Shown here in pieces: positions 52,501 to 60,669 of a stretch of 64,000 nt of DNA. The notes below the pieces were generated by a model. That model was not told the DNA's origin and searched no databases. It saw only the letters and a program-made list of their open reading frames with translations. Numbering within the stretch: the first letter of the stretch is position 1; each line of letters begins with the position of its first letter. The position numbers were made by a program, and so were the translations under genes. The stretch covers positions 496,001 through 560,000 of the forward strand of contig JAQZBR010000002.1 in the NCBI GenBank assembly GCA_029237775.1, given 5' to 3'. This stretch comes from Bacteroidota bacterium. Its GTDB lineage: Bacteria > Bacteroidota > Bacteroidia > 2-12-FULL-35-15.

Positions 52501-53713
52501 AAACACTTCCTGAAGTTGTACCGAATGTGACTGAAATGGAAGAAGTTCCCTGTCCTGAATTTATTACCGCACCGGATGGAACTGTCCAGTTATAAGACGT
52601 TGCGCCTGCACTTCCTGAAGTTGAATAAGGCTGGGTATCTCCGTTACAAACTGCAGTATTACCTGTCGGAGCGCCTGGAGGCGGTGTAAATGTATTAACG
52701 GTAACAGTTGTGGAAGCACAAGCTGTTGTATTACATGTACCAACGGCTCTTACAAAATAGGTCGTTGTTCCCGCAGGTGAAACAGAAATGGATGATCCGG
52801 TTCCAGCCAAAGCACCGCCACAGCTCCCGGAATACCATTCCCAATTAGCACCGACACCTAAAGATCCACCGCCTACACTTAAAGTTGTCGGAGTTGAAGG
52901 GCATATCGGATTAGGGCTTGCTGAGGCGCTCGTTGGAGCAACTGAAGGGGTTGAGATCCCAACCGCAAGACAGCTTGACGAGCTCGGGCCGCATAAATTG
53001 CTTGCAACAACACAGATATTACCAGCTGTTCCGGCCGTTGCAGTTACGCTTGTCGTACCCTGCCCTGAAGTTATTACCCAGCCCGGAGGGAAACTCCAGG
53101 TGTATGTGCTTGCGTTGACCGCAGGGACCGTATAGGTATATGACGCTCCAGCACAAACGGATGTCGGGCCGCTGGGAGCCGAAGGAGTTACTGCGGGAGT
53201 TGCCTGATTTGCGGGGGCATAAGAAAAAACTAAAACAACACGATTTATACAAACAGCAACACCGGTACACATTTGCAGGGAATTCATACCACCATTATTA
53301 TAACCCGGCAATCCGCATGGAAAGCTTGCGGATGAAGTCGCGCTTTGAGTACAGGGAGCATTAGAGCACAAGCAACCGGTATTAGCATCGTTCACAGTTG
53401 GAACCGCATTACCATTAATGCTAGCGGTCATTGTACTTCCCTGGCATCCACCACTGAAATAATTTACAGTGACTGAGGTTACTATGCTTCCGGCCGGACA
53501 AGGATCAGAAAATGTCTGAGTTCCACAGGTAGCTGTGTTACCGCAATAACTTGAAGCGGTGTTAAAACACCAGTAATCAGAACCGCAAACGGTACATCCG
53601 CCACAAGCCTGAAAGCCGGTATAGTTAATGGTCCGGGTTGCTGTTTGCGCTGATGTTTGCTGAGAAAAGGTTAAACAAGAAATAAAAAGGAGTAAGAATA
53701 AATGTTTTTTCAT
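49526..53713 (-). CDS. Large T9SS surface protein with tandem Ig/PKD-like repeats and CHU_C sorting domain
   Basis: The 1395-aa secreted protein has a signal peptide (1-22, ending TSAQ) and a Cys-rich N-terminal region (FQACGGCTVCGSDYWCFN). Three PKD-like repeats follow, then four repeats of about 80 residues (TFSYxxSPYC pattern), four of about 96 residues (TNTNNSQSICSG pattern), a SprB-type stretch and a PKD domain (FTANPLSGETPLSVDFTNTS), and it ends in the gliding-motility-associated C-terminal domain (IPNIFTPNGDNVNDVFGV, FNRWGQKEYEW, GTYFFMIKAKG). It is a type B T9SS substrate, likely an adhesin or gliding-type surface fibre. Low complexity in Ser/Thr/Asn/Gly fits exposed repeats. Confidence 0.93.
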   Translation of the reverse strand: MKKHLFLLLFISCLTFSQQTSAQTATRTINYTGFQACGGCTVCGSDYWCFNTASSYCGNTATCGTQTFSDPCPAGSIVTSVTVNYFSGGCQGSTMTASINGNAVPTVNDANTGCLCSNAPCTQSATSSASFPCGLPGYNNGGMNSLQMCTGVAVCINRVVLVFSYAPANQATPAVTPSAPSGPTSVCAGASYTYTVPAVNASTYTWSFPPGWVITSGQGTTSVTATAGTAGNICVVASNLCGPSSSSCLAVGISTPSVAPTSASASPNPICPSTPTTLSVGGGSLGVGANWEWYSGSCGGALAGTGSSISVSPAGTTTYFVRAVGTCNTTACASTTVTVNTFTPPPGAPTGNTAVCNGDTQPYSTSGSAGATSYNWTVPSGAVINSGQGTSSISVTFGTTSGSVCVTASGPCGTSTASCTTVNLNVPQTATFSYPASPYCQNSANPSPALSGGSGTFTSTPGGLSMSGAGTVDLLASTPGTYTVTNTIAASGGCPAVSANSPITITALPVGTFSYTGSPYCANASNPSPTFSGGGAAGTFACSPSGLTVDPVTGIADFTTCTPGTYTVSNSFNASGGCPAVTSNASIVIDPVQTAGFSYSAGSFCQSAVDPTPTITGTPGGVFSASPGGLTFISTSTGEIDLSNSTLNTYTITYTTPGPCGASSTFNLTISNSPVATFTYTGNQTVFCKSDPNPAPIGNTGVFTSSPSGLSFVSTSTGVIDLAASNAGTYTIYNTISGGGCATSIDSLVVTINANPTVTNTNNSQSICGSGTASFTPTSSVAGTTFNWTATSSSASLTGFTASGSGNISDLLTNSGTTADSVTYTITPVGPAPSSCTGTTPFTFTAVVNPNPDITNASNTQSICSGASATFTPTSSIPGATYSWTATSSAGTITGYSANGTGNISEIISNSGTASGDVTYVITPMGPSGCSGITPYSFTVTCDPDPLITNTGNTQTICSNSSVGFTPSSAVTGSTFSWTSTASSANISGNTLSGSGNISDVLVNSGTTSETVTYVISSSGPAPSLCAGSSTFTLTVTVDPVPVITNASNTQTMCSMDIAAFTPASSVPGTTYTWTATSSSASVSGYSASGTGNISESLTNSGLTAETVTYAITPVGPAPGSCTSSTPFNFVVTVNPTPVADSSSMVVTSADCGSSTGSITGLTTVSGTAPFTYVWLDAAFDTVGTSIDLTNVGAGLYTLIITDANGCSSIFGGNTGINVSQSSSVVASFTANPLSGETPLSVDFTNTSTGAVNYSWAFGTGDVSNATNPTYIYQPLGNFTACLVADNGAGCYDTACSTIDVYLNSVFIIPNIFTPNGDNVNDVFGVQAIGLSTLDADVFNRWGQKEYEWHTTNGGWDGRTASGLPAPDGTYFFMIKAKGIDGKEYFEKGSFTLMR
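50300..51452 (-). repeat. Four tandem ~96-residue Ig/PKD-like coding repeats
   Basis: Copies of about 288 bp begin near 51450, 51160, 50870 and 50585. Shared phrases include NASNTQSICS, FTPTSSVPGTTYSWTATSSS and NISDLLTNSGTTAETVTYxITPVGPAP. Sequence identity is high enough for recombination between copies. Confidence 0.8.
51453..52445 (-). repeat. Four tandem ~80-residue coding repeats
   Basis: Copies begin near 52440, 52185, 51935 and 51690. Each has the pattern FSYxxSPYCxxxxxPSPxxxG...GTFxxxPxGLxxxxxxGxxDLxxSxPGTYTVxxT. They differ from the 96-residue repeats that follow. Confidence 0.75.
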
Positions 53714-53844
53714 AGGATATAAATTAGCTTAAAGTGGGGTTATTTATGCTATTTCACTATATTCTCAATAAAACGAATATAGTACAATCCGGAAAAATCA
53801 CTACCTGTTTTTTACGCTGGTGTTTTTACAAAAAAAAGATGTTT
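53714..53844. other. Gap upstream of the CHU_C gene
   Basis: The 131-bp gap between two minus-strand genes is AT-rich. I see no TAnnTTTG box, hairpin or repeat that I would defend. Confidence 0.35.
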
Positions 53845-55821
53845 TTATTTAATTTGGGTATTACGCCATTTTCCTGAAGCGGGGTTATATCCGATAGATT
53901 GGAAAAAGCTGAATATTTGCTGTTTCAGATTTACATTGCGGGGCTCAGCGTTTACAGCCTTTTCAAAATTAATTATTCCATTGACGGTGTCCTTATTACT
54001 CAATTGCGCATTGCCCACATTTATATACAATTCTGCATTTGCCGGGAAACTTTTAATTGCCTTTTCTCCTGCCGCAATTGCCTCTGAAAATAAATGTTTG
54101 TCCTGATAAATTGCATCTAACCTTTTGTAAGCGTCTATATAATGATCGTTCAGTTTGATCGCTGCCTCATAATTTGCGGCAGCAGAATCCGACTGGTTTA
54201 ATTTTTCATAGCAAAATCCAAGATTATAATAGGCTTCCGCATAAGCGGGATTTAACCTTATGGCCTCTTCAAATAATGGTACAGCGCGCTTTGGCTGATT
54301 TAAATAGTTTACATAAATAGTCCCCAGATTATTCCTACTGATATAATCGGAAGGGGCTTTCGCGAGACCGCTTTCAACGATCCTTGCCACTTCACTGTAA
54401 TGGGTCAGCGCTTCAGACCTTAGATCATTTTTAACATCCAGATTAGTCTGTTTTGGAATCTCCCGCGAAATTGCGTTTGCATATATATAATGCAGGTTAT
54501 AAGAATTCGGATAATATTCAAGGTCACGTTTGAAAAGGGTTTTAATATCCTTCCAGTCGTTGTTCCGGGAAAATGTCCTGAATGAAAAAAAGACAATCAG
54601 TACTGAAGCGAAGAGGACCGATTGCTTTGTGATCTTAAAAGGAGTAATGCTTTTCATCCCGCGATTAAAAATGAAAAGAATCAGTATAGGAAGAAAGATA
54701 GAAAATCCGAAGCTCGCGGCTAATGAATACCTTTCTGCAACTATACCTACGCCCGGCCTTAGTAAATTGGAATAAGGAAGTATGGCCAATAGATATGCAA
54801 GTAAGCCATACGACAGGATCTTGTACCGTTTGTAATATCTGATACCAAAAAACAGCATTGCCAAATGGAGCAACAAAGAGATCCAAACCATTGGCTCAGC
54901 CCAGCCAGCGATCGGTACTGTATTATATCCATAATAAGCTGAAAGCGGAAATGGGAAGACCATCAGCTTTAAGTAAAAGAGCAGTATGAACAATGAGGCA
55001 GGTATCCGCGAAGCCAGGCTATGGTCATAAAACAGGGGGTTTTCAGTAAATACGAATGTCCTTACCTGTGATTCCTCCGGAATTAAAAATTGACGAACCA
55101 ACACGAAGAAGATCGTAATGCCTAAAAGACAAAACCCTGTGATAAGGATTTGTTTGCTATTTGGCTTTTTGAAAGTATATATCGTTAATAGAATAAATGG
55201 CAATAAAACAGGGAAGGTTTCTTTTGTGATCAATGCCATACAAAAAAATATAACAGAAAGAATAATATTCCGTACCGGACTACTTTCATATGCCTTCAGC
55301 ATAAAGTTGACACAACAAATTCCCATAAAAAAACTGAGAAGCTCATCACGGTTCTTTAAACTGTCTACCACTTCCGTATGCACCGGATGGGCAGCAAAAA
55401 GCAAAATTATGAACAACAAAATACGATGATCTGTTTCCTGAAAAACCTTGAGCAGCATTTTATAAAGGAGGACACATAAAAAACCGTAAAGGAGGATATT
55501 AATGAAATGACTGACATACGGATTTATACCGAAAAACTCATATTCAATCGCAAATGTTACCAGCACCAAAGGCCGGTAAGAAAAACTCTGCTGATCGGTT
55601 TCAACATACCTTGATAAAAATAGCTCAGGAATACCTTTTATGCCCTTTTCAATTCTTTTATTGGGATGATCATAGGTTGAAGTTACAAAATCATCATCAA
55701 GGGAAAAGTTGTTTTTTATCGCGTTGCCGTAAAGCAGAAAAACAAATAACAGTATAATAAAAACAGGCTTTCTTCCGGAATGATCCTTTAGTCGTATCTG
55801 CTCTTTTGAATTACTCCTCAT
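53845..55821 (-). CDS. TMTC-like multi-spanning protein with C-terminal TPRs
   Basis: The 658-aa protein has about ten to eleven hydrophobic segments in residues 15-430, with the GT-C type loop LDDDFVTSTYDHPNKRIEKG after helix 1 (the acidic pair in LDDDF is where GT-C enzymes keep catalytic Asp residues) and PVHTEVVDSLKNRDELLSFF after helix 3. Residues about 440-650 form TPRs (SRNNLGTIYVNYLNQPKRAV, AYAEAYYNLGFCYEKLNQSD). This matches the architecture of TMTC/DUF1736 O-mannosyltransferase-like proteins, expected to modify exported proteins from the outer face of the membrane. Next to a T9SS surface protein gene. Confidence 0.8.
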   Translation of the reverse strand: MRSNSKEQIRLKDHSGRKPVFIILLFVFLLYGNAIKNNFSLDDDFVTSTYDHPNKRIEKGIKGIPELFLSRYVETDQQSFSYRPLVLVTFAIEYEFFGINPYVSHFINILLYGFLCVLLYKMLLKVFQETDHRILLFIILLFAAHPVHTEVVDSLKNRDELLSFFMGICCVNFMLKAYESSPVRNIILSVIFFCMALITKETFPVLLPFILLTIYTFKKPNSKQILITGFCLLGITIFFVLVRQFLIPEESQVRTFVFTENPLFYDHSLASRIPASLFILLFYLKLMVFPFPLSAYYGYNTVPIAGWAEPMVWISLLLHLAMLFFGIRYYKRYKILSYGLLAYLLAILPYSNLLRPGVGIVAERYSLAASFGFSIFLPILILFIFNRGMKSITPFKITKQSVLFASVLIVFFSFRTFSRNNDWKDIKTLFKRDLEYYPNSYNLHYIYANAISREIPKQTNLDVKNDLRSEALTHYSEVARIVESGLAKAPSDYISRNNLGTIYVNYLNQPKRAVPLFEEAIRLNPAYAEAYYNLGFCYEKLNQSDSAAANYEAAIKLNDHYIDAYKRLDAIYQDKHLFSEAIAAGEKAIKSFPANAELYINVGNAQLSNKDTVNGIINFEKAVNAEPRNVNLKQQIFSFFQSIGYNPASGKWRNTQIK

Positions 55822-55910
55822 TCATACAAAGATGTGGAATAAATATTCATGAGCATACTAAGTGGCATAAAAATTTACAACGTATGGCAAACCAATATTC
55901 TACTAAAAAA

Positions 55911-56588
55911 ATGAAAAAAAACAAACCTGTACAGATCCTTCTTTATTCTATCGCTGCATGTATTACAATTGCGGCATGCGACAATGCACCAAAAGGTGAT
56001 AACGCAACTATTACAGAAGAACAAAAAGCAACCGAGATCACCGGGCAAACTTTTACAATTGACACTGCGAACTCTAAAATTCGTTTCATCGGTTACGGAG
56101 TGGGTAAAAATCACCCCGGAAAGTTTAAAGTTACGAATGGTACAGTGGCAATAAAAGGAAATGAAATTACCGGTGGCGATTTTACTATCGATGTAAGATC
56201 AATGGAATTGGAAGAAAAAGACGATGTGTTTCAAAAGAAACTTCGTCCTCATTTACTGAGCGGTGACTTTTTTGATGCTGAAAAATTTCAGACTGCTAAG
56301 TTCGAGATCACTCATGTAGAGCCTTACAAGGCAGATGATAAAGACACATCTATAGTTAAAGGAGCAAACTTTAATATCAGTGGAAACCTTACTATTAAGG
56401 ATATAACTAAAAATGTCACTTTCCCTGCGCATGTGGATCTTGATGCAACCACTTTAAAAGCTAAGGCTGATTTTGATATCGACCGCACACAATGGAAGAT
56501 GAATTACGGAAATGATAAAACTCTTGGAGATAAATTCATTTCTGAAAAAGTAAACATTGAGTTTGATCTGGAAGCAAAAGCTCAATAG
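55911..56588 (+). CDS. YceI family lipoprotein
   Basis: The 225-aa protein (ATG at 55911; earlier in-frame starts at 55806 and 55884 would place the signal peptide internally) has a lipobox IAAC (Cys about 20). The body is a lipocalin-like YceI barrel: FTIDTANSKIRFIGYGVGKNHPGKF at the start, the acidic HPGKFKVTNG and TKFEITHVEPY strands, and RTQWKMNYGND, the ITKNVTFPAHVDL motif. YceI proteins bind isoprenoid lipids such as ubiquinone or carotenoid precursors in the periplasm. A strong terminator follows. Confidence 0.92.
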   Translation: MKKNKPVQILLYSIAACITIAACDNAPKGDNATITEEQKATEITGQTFTIDTANSKIRFIGYGVGKNHPGKFKVTNGTVAIKGNEITGGDFTIDVRSMELEEKDDVFQKKLRPHLLSGDFFDAEKFQTAKFEITHVEPYKADDKDTSIVKGANFNISGNLTIKDITKNVTFPAHVDLDATTLKAKADFDIDRTQWKMNYGNDKTLGDKFISEKVNIEFDLEAKAQ

Positions 56589-56608
56589 TTTTGTTTGTTT
56601 GTGATTAT

Positions 56609-56638
56609 AAAAACGCCTCTGTTTTCAGGGGCGTTTTT
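56609..56638 (+). terminator. Terminator downstream of yceI-like gene
   Basis: AAAACGCCTCTG-TTTT-CAGGGGCGTTTTT: a 12-bp stem with one T-G wobble, TTTT loop and T-run. It ends about 20 bp after the stop codon. Confidence 0.9.
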
Positions 56639-56686
56639 ATTTATATGTTGATCTTAAGACAAGATCTCTCTGCTGTTTTAAATTAC

Positions 56687-56716
56687 TTGAAAGTTCATAA
56701 ATTTTTAATATGTTTG
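56687..56716 (+). promoter_or_regulatory. Promoter before the STAS-like gene
   Basis: TTG (56687-56689), a 19-bp spacer and TATGTTTG (56709-56716, full TAnnTTTG match). The ATG at 56736 is 19 bp downstream. A good -33/-7 pair for the Bacteroidota housekeeping sigma factor. Confidence 0.55.
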
Positions 56717-56735
56717 CCCGCACATAAATCCCATA

Positions 56736-57155
56736 ATGGTAATAGCGTCAGACATTAAGATTCTAAAGGAATTTAGAACCGACATTTCTCTTATTCAGCT
56801 GCGTGATGATGGTCTTGTCAAGGTCACCATGCAGGACGAAGCAGAGGTTACACTTACAGAATCCCGTAAGATCTTTGAGCATGTTCGTTCATTTGCCACA
56901 AAAAAAGAATTGTTTGTTCTTGTAATCGGAGGCAAGCACGGTACTGTAACTAAAGAGGCCCGTGAATTTGCAGGTAGCGATGAAGCCTCAAGTACAACTA
57001 TTGCCGAAGCAGTCGTTACGCCTTCATTATCTCAGAAACTTCTTGTAAATTTCCTTTTACGTTTTTATAATCCTAAAAGAGAGTTAAAGCTTTTTAACAC
57101 GGAAGAGGCAGCTGTTTCATGGCTCCACTCACTAAGAAAAAAGCATACACTTTGA
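56736..57155 (+). CDS. STAS/SpoIIAA-like protein (DUF7793-type)
   Basis: The 139-aa soluble protein has alternating strands and helices: ISLIQLRDDGLVKVTM, ESRKIFEHVRSFATKKELFVLVIGGKHGTVTKEAREF, and a C-terminal LFNTEEAAVSWLHSL helix. This is the layout of SpoIIAA/STAS-like small proteins. There is no kinase or phosphatase neighbour. I take the fold as likely and the function as unknown. It is followed by the glycosyltransferase gene, 37 bp on. Confidence 0.6.
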   Translation: MVIASDIKILKEFRTDISLIQLRDDGLVKVTMQDEAEVTLTESRKIFEHVRSFATKKELFVLVIGGKHGTVTKEAREFAGSDEASSTTIAEAVVTPSLSQKLLVNFLLRFYNPKRELKLFNTEEAAVSWLHSLRKKHTL

Positions 57156-57192
57156 TTGAGCCGGGATTGATTAATGATAAATCGTTGGCATA

Positions 57193-58785
57193 ATGAAAAT
57201 GCCCTATTCTTTCGAGCCCAACACTGCACTTTGCCTTTTAGCCGGATTTCTATTTCTTGTTTTTTCTATTATTTCATTTAACATATTAAAAAAAGAAAGA
57301 GTGGCTCTCTTATGCCTTTTTACGGGAGCATTGTTACTTTATTCTTTTTCAGCGCTTCTCGACCCCTTCCTAAATAACTGGGACGAACAGTTTCATGCTC
57401 TTGTGGCCAAACACCTTATCGAACAACCCTTAGCACCGGCATTATATAAAAGGCATGTTATATCTTATGGTCATAGCTGGATTCATAGTCATATCTGGCT
57501 TCACAAACAGCCATTATTTATGTGGCAGATAGCTTTAAGCCTTAAATTATTCGGCTTAAATGAATTTGCGGTAAGAATTCCTTCTGTACTCATGTTGTCG
57601 ATCACCCCTTTATTCATTTACGGGATCGGAAAACATACCTGCAACTCAAGAATAGGTTTTTATGCAGCTTTGCTTTTTACAAGCTCTTATTTTGTCCATG
57701 AGTTATGCTCGGGAAGACAAACCTGCGATCACAACGACACAACCTTTATATTTTATATTACAGCAAGCGTATGGGCCTGGGTGAACTTTGAAGTCTCAGG
57801 AAAGAAATATTGGCTGCTTCTCATTGGTGTTTTTGCAGGTGCTGCCGTTCTTGTCAAATGGCTTGTCGGCCTGATCGTTTATTTTGGATGGTCGCTGACA
57901 ATCCTCACCGATAAACGGAAAAGAACTAACTACCAAACGTATTCTTTTTTGCTGATCAGTTTAGGTTTAAGCCTACTGGTTTTTATTCCATGGCAAATTT
58001 ATACTTCCCTTACATTTCCATCCGAGAGCCGGATTGAGCACGAATTGAATGTTCAACATTTTTTTAAAGTAGTTGAAGATCATGGCGGCAATTCATTTTA
58101 TCATTACAAGATGCTAGAAAAACAGTATGGTTATGGCGACCTCGTTCCGATCATAATTATCATATCACTGTTTTTCTTTTACAAAAGTATCAAAGAGCCT
58201 AAATACAAAATTGCTTTTTTTAGCATGATCACATTCGTGTATACCTTCTTCACTTTGGCAGCCACAAAAATGGAGTCGTTTTGTTTCATTGTCAGTCCAC
58301 TCATCTTCTTGTCTCTCGCTTCCCTTATTGATATTGTGACCATGTATATCTCCGAAAGACTACCAAAAAAAGTTTTTTTAGTTAAAATCATAATGACATT
58401 GATGCTGATCATTATTTGTTGGGGAAATTTTAATTTGTACGAGTTGGCTTCCAAACATTCTCTTATGGTCACCCCGGACGATAACGACAAAAGAGAGAAA
58501 AAAATTAATGATACCCGGTTCATTAAGCATCTGACAAGCAAATTGCCTAAAGGTTATATCATATTTAATTGTGAACCGGAAAGAAATATCAGGATCATGT
58601 TTTATTCTGATTTTATAGCCTACGACACGCAGTTGCAATATGATGATTATATCCGGCTCAAAAGACAAAATTACAAGCTGGCAACTTTTGATTTAGGCGA
58701 CCTTCCCCCTTTTCTGGTCAATGATCCGGCAGTTTTAAAGATCAGATTGCAGGAAGAACCAACAACCCGTGGAACTCATAATTAA
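57193..58785 (+). CDS. GT39/ArnT-like glycosyltransferase
   Basis: The 530-aa protein has about 10-12 hydrophobic segments and the first-loop acidic motif DPFLNNWDEQFHALVAKHL (the Asp-Glu pair found in ArnT/PMT-type GT-C enzymes), then LKLFGLNEFAVRIPSVLML and SYFVHELCSGRQTCDHND in the next loops. This fits undecaprenyl-phosphate sugar transferases that act on lipid A or proteins at the periplasmic face. No ArnT partner genes (arnB, arnC) are nearby, so the acceptor is open. Confidence 0.83.
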   Translation: MKMPYSFEPNTALCLLAGFLFLVFSIISFNILKKERVALLCLFTGALLLYSFSALLDPFLNNWDEQFHALVAKHLIEQPLAPALYKRHVISYGHSWIHSHIWLHKQPLFMWQIALSLKLFGLNEFAVRIPSVLMLSITPLFIYGIGKHTCNSRIGFYAALLFTSSYFVHELCSGRQTCDHNDTTFIFYITASVWAWVNFEVSGKKYWLLLIGVFAGAAVLVKWLVGLIVYFGWSLTILTDKRKRTNYQTYSFLLISLGLSLLVFIPWQIYTSLTFPSESRIEHELNVQHFFKVVEDHGGNSFYHYKMLEKQYGYGDLVPIIIIISLFFFYKSIKEPKYKIAFFSMITFVYTFFTLAATKMESFCFIVSPLIFLSLASLIDIVTMYISERLPKKVFLVKIIMTLMLIIICWGNFNLYELASKHSLMVTPDDNDKREKKINDTRFIKHLTSKLPKGYIIFNCEPERNIRIMFYSDFIAYDTQLQYDDYIRLKRQNYKLATFDLGDLPPFLVNDPAVLKIRLQEEPTTRGTHN

Positions 58786-58800
58786 GATTAGTATTTTCCT

Positions 58801-58808
58801 TATCTTTG
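58801..58808 (+). promoter_or_regulatory. -7 box before pruA
   Basis: TATCTTTG followed by CACC matches TAnnTTTG and lies 39 bp before the ATG at 58848. The AT-rich element at 58816-58847 would be the 5' leader. Confidence 0.55.
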
Positions 58809-58815
58809 CACCTCG

Positions 58816-58847
58816 AAATTTATCATTCATAATTTATAATCTCAATT
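58816..58847 (+). repeat. AT-rich ATTTATCATTCATAATTTATAATC element, leader of pruA
   Basis: AAATTTATCATTCATAATTTATAATCTCAATT sits immediately before the ATG at 58848, downstream of the -7 box, so it would be transcribed as the leader. Same family as 6236-6272, 8221-8282 and 37289-37318. Confidence 0.5.
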
Positions 58848-60482
58848 ATGCCAAAAGGAATCTATAATGTACCACAACCATGGAACGAACCGGTAAAAAG
58901 CTATGCACCCGGAAGCCCTGAACGTAAAGAACTTCAGGCAATGCTTAAAGAGCTTCGTTCACAGGAAATTGATATTCCAATGTACATTGGAGGCAAAGAA
59001 GTACGCGGTGGTGAAAAAGTACGCCTCTCCCCCCCTCACGATCATAAACATACTTTAGGTCATTTTCATAAATCCACCAAAGAACACGTTACACAAGCGA
59101 TCAACGCTGCGCTTGCAGCAAAACCGCAATGGGAAGAGCTGCCATGGGAACACCGTGCAAGCATTTTCTTAAAGGCTGCAGAGCTTATCGCAGGCCCATA
59201 CAAGGCAAAATTGAACGCAGCAACAATGCTTGGACAATCGAAAAGCGCTTACCAGGCAGAGATCGATTCTTCATGCGAGATCATCGATTTCCTTCGTTTT
59301 AACGTGATGTACATGACGGAGATCTACAAACAACAACCTCCTGTTACAGGTGTTGGCATCTGGAACCGTGTTGAGCAGCGACCTCTTGAAGGTTTCATAT
59401 ATGCATTGACTCCGTTCAACTTTACTGCTATTGCCGGTAACTTACCGACTGCATGTGCCATGATGGGTAACGTGGTTGTCTGGAAGCCGTCTAACACTCA
59501 AGTGTATTCCGCTAATGTTTTAATGGAGATCTTCAACAAGGCAGGTGTTCCGGATGGCGTTATCAACCTGATCTACCCTTCAGGGCCGGATGCTGCTGAT
59601 GTGATCTTCAATCATGCTGATTTTGCCGGGATTCACTTTACAGGCTCAACGGAAGTGTTCCAGAACATCTGGAAAACGATCGGAAATAATATTCACAAAT
59701 ACAAAACATATCCCCGCATCGTTGGTGAAACAGGAGGGAAAGATTTCATTGTTGCACATAAATCTGCTGATCCGAAGATCGTTGCTACTGCTATCAGTCG
59801 CGGTGCGTTTGAGTACCAGGGACAAAAATGTTCTGCAGCATCCCGTGCTTACATCCCTTCAAATATCTGGGAAGAAGTAAAAGACTTAGTTGTTGCTGAT
59901 CTGAAATCGTTCAAAATGGGGCCGACCGAAGATTTCACTAATTTCATCAATGCGGTGATCGATGAAAAATCTTTTGATAAGCTTGCTAAATACATTGATG
60001 CAGCGAAAAACGATAAGGACGTGGAGATAGTTGCCGGTGGAAATTATGATAAATCAAAAGGCTGGTTCATTGAGCCTACAATTCTGAAAGTAAAAGATCC
60101 TAAATACGTAACGATGTGCGAAGAGCTTTTCGGGCCGGTGTTAACTCTGCATGTGTACGATGAGAACAAATGGGAAGAAACTTTGAAAATTGTTGACTCC
60201 ACTTCGATCTATGCCTTGACAGGTGCGGTGATCGCGCAGGACAGATACGCGATAGCATATGCGACCAAGGCATTACGCAACGCTGCAGGAAACTTCTACA
60301 TCAATGATAAGCCTACTGGTGCAGTCGTAGGACAGCAGCCATTTGGCGGAGCAAGAGGTTCCGGAACAAACGACAAGGCAGGATCTATGATCAACTTATT
60401 GCGTTGGGTTTCTCCACGCACGATCAAGGAGACTTTTGTGCCGCCTACTGATTATAAGTATCCGTTTTTAGCGAAAGATTAA
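58848..60482 (+). CDS. pruA: L-glutamate gamma-semialdehyde (P5C) dehydrogenase
   Basis: The 544-aa aldehyde dehydrogenase oxidises pyrroline-5-carboxylate to glutamate in proline breakdown. Catalytic Cys328 lies in EYQGQKCSAASRAYIP; the Glu site GETGGKDFIVAH and the NAD-fold LTPFNFTAIAGNLPTACAM are present. Length is typical for the stand-alone enzyme (PutA bifunctional forms are over 1000 aa), so proline dehydrogenase must be a separate gene. A terminator follows at 60525-60550. Confidence 0.95.
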   Translation: MPKGIYNVPQPWNEPVKSYAPGSPERKELQAMLKELRSQEIDIPMYIGGKEVRGGEKVRLSPPHDHKHTLGHFHKSTKEHVTQAINAALAAKPQWEELPWEHRASIFLKAAELIAGPYKAKLNAATMLGQSKSAYQAEIDSSCEIIDFLRFNVMYMTEIYKQQPPVTGVGIWNRVEQRPLEGFIYALTPFNFTAIAGNLPTACAMMGNVVVWKPSNTQVYSANVLMEIFNKAGVPDGVINLIYPSGPDAADVIFNHADFAGIHFTGSTEVFQNIWKTIGNNIHKYKTYPRIVGETGGKDFIVAHKSADPKIVATAISRGAFEYQGQKCSAASRAYIPSNIWEEVKDLVVADLKSFKMGPTEDFTNFINAVIDEKSFDKLAKYIDAAKNDKDVEIVAGGNYDKSKGWFIEPTILKVKDPKYVTMCEELFGPVLTLHVYDENKWEETLKIVDSTSIYALTGAVIAQDRYAIAYATKALRNAAGNFYINDKPTGAVVGQQPFGGARGSGTNDKAGSMINLLRWVSPRTIKETFVPPTDYKYPFLAKD

Positions 60483-60486
60483 ATCT

Positions 60487-60512
60487 TCACCACGAAGACG
60501 CGAAGACGCAAA
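60487..60512. repeat. Dispersed element ACCACGAAGACGCGAAGACGCAAAG
   Basis: CACCACGAAGACGCGAAGACGCAAAGC starts 5 nt after the pruA stop codon. It pairs imperfectly with the inverted copy at 60590-60625, which together flank the pruA terminator. Confidence 0.5.
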
Positions 60513-60524
60513 GCAAAAATTATA

Positions 60525-60550
60525 AGACGGTTTTACGGCCGTCTTTTTTA
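60525..60550 (+). terminator. Terminator downstream of pruA
   Basis: AAGACGG (60525-60531) pairs with CCGTCTT (60540-60546), loop of 8, followed by a T-run to 60550. About 43 bp after the stop. Confidence 0.82.
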
Positions 60551-60589
60551 ATTAATGCAACATTTACAGCATTTGAGCGTTAATACACG

Positions 60590-60638
60590 CTACACCTTAG
60601 CGCCTTAGCGCCTTTGTGGTAAAAAAAGACTATCTTTG
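60590..60638 (+). promoter_or_regulatory. Inverted repeat copy and -7 box before the J/KTSC gene
   Basis: CTACACCTTAGCGCCTTAGCGCCTTTGTGGTAAAA (60591-60625) is the inverted copy of the ACCACNAAGNCGC family. TATCTTTG (60631-60638) is a full -7 box, 31 bp before the ATG at 60670. The TTTG at 60613-60616 is only 14 bp upstream of the box, too close for the usual -33. Confidence 0.45.
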
Positions 60639-60669
60639 CAGCCCCAAAATATATTGAAATAAAAGTACA

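Noticed and set aside
52788-53135. Plus-strand Pro/Ala/Leu-rich ORF in the CHU_C gene
   Set aside because: Shadow of the opposite strand; no domain, no start signal.
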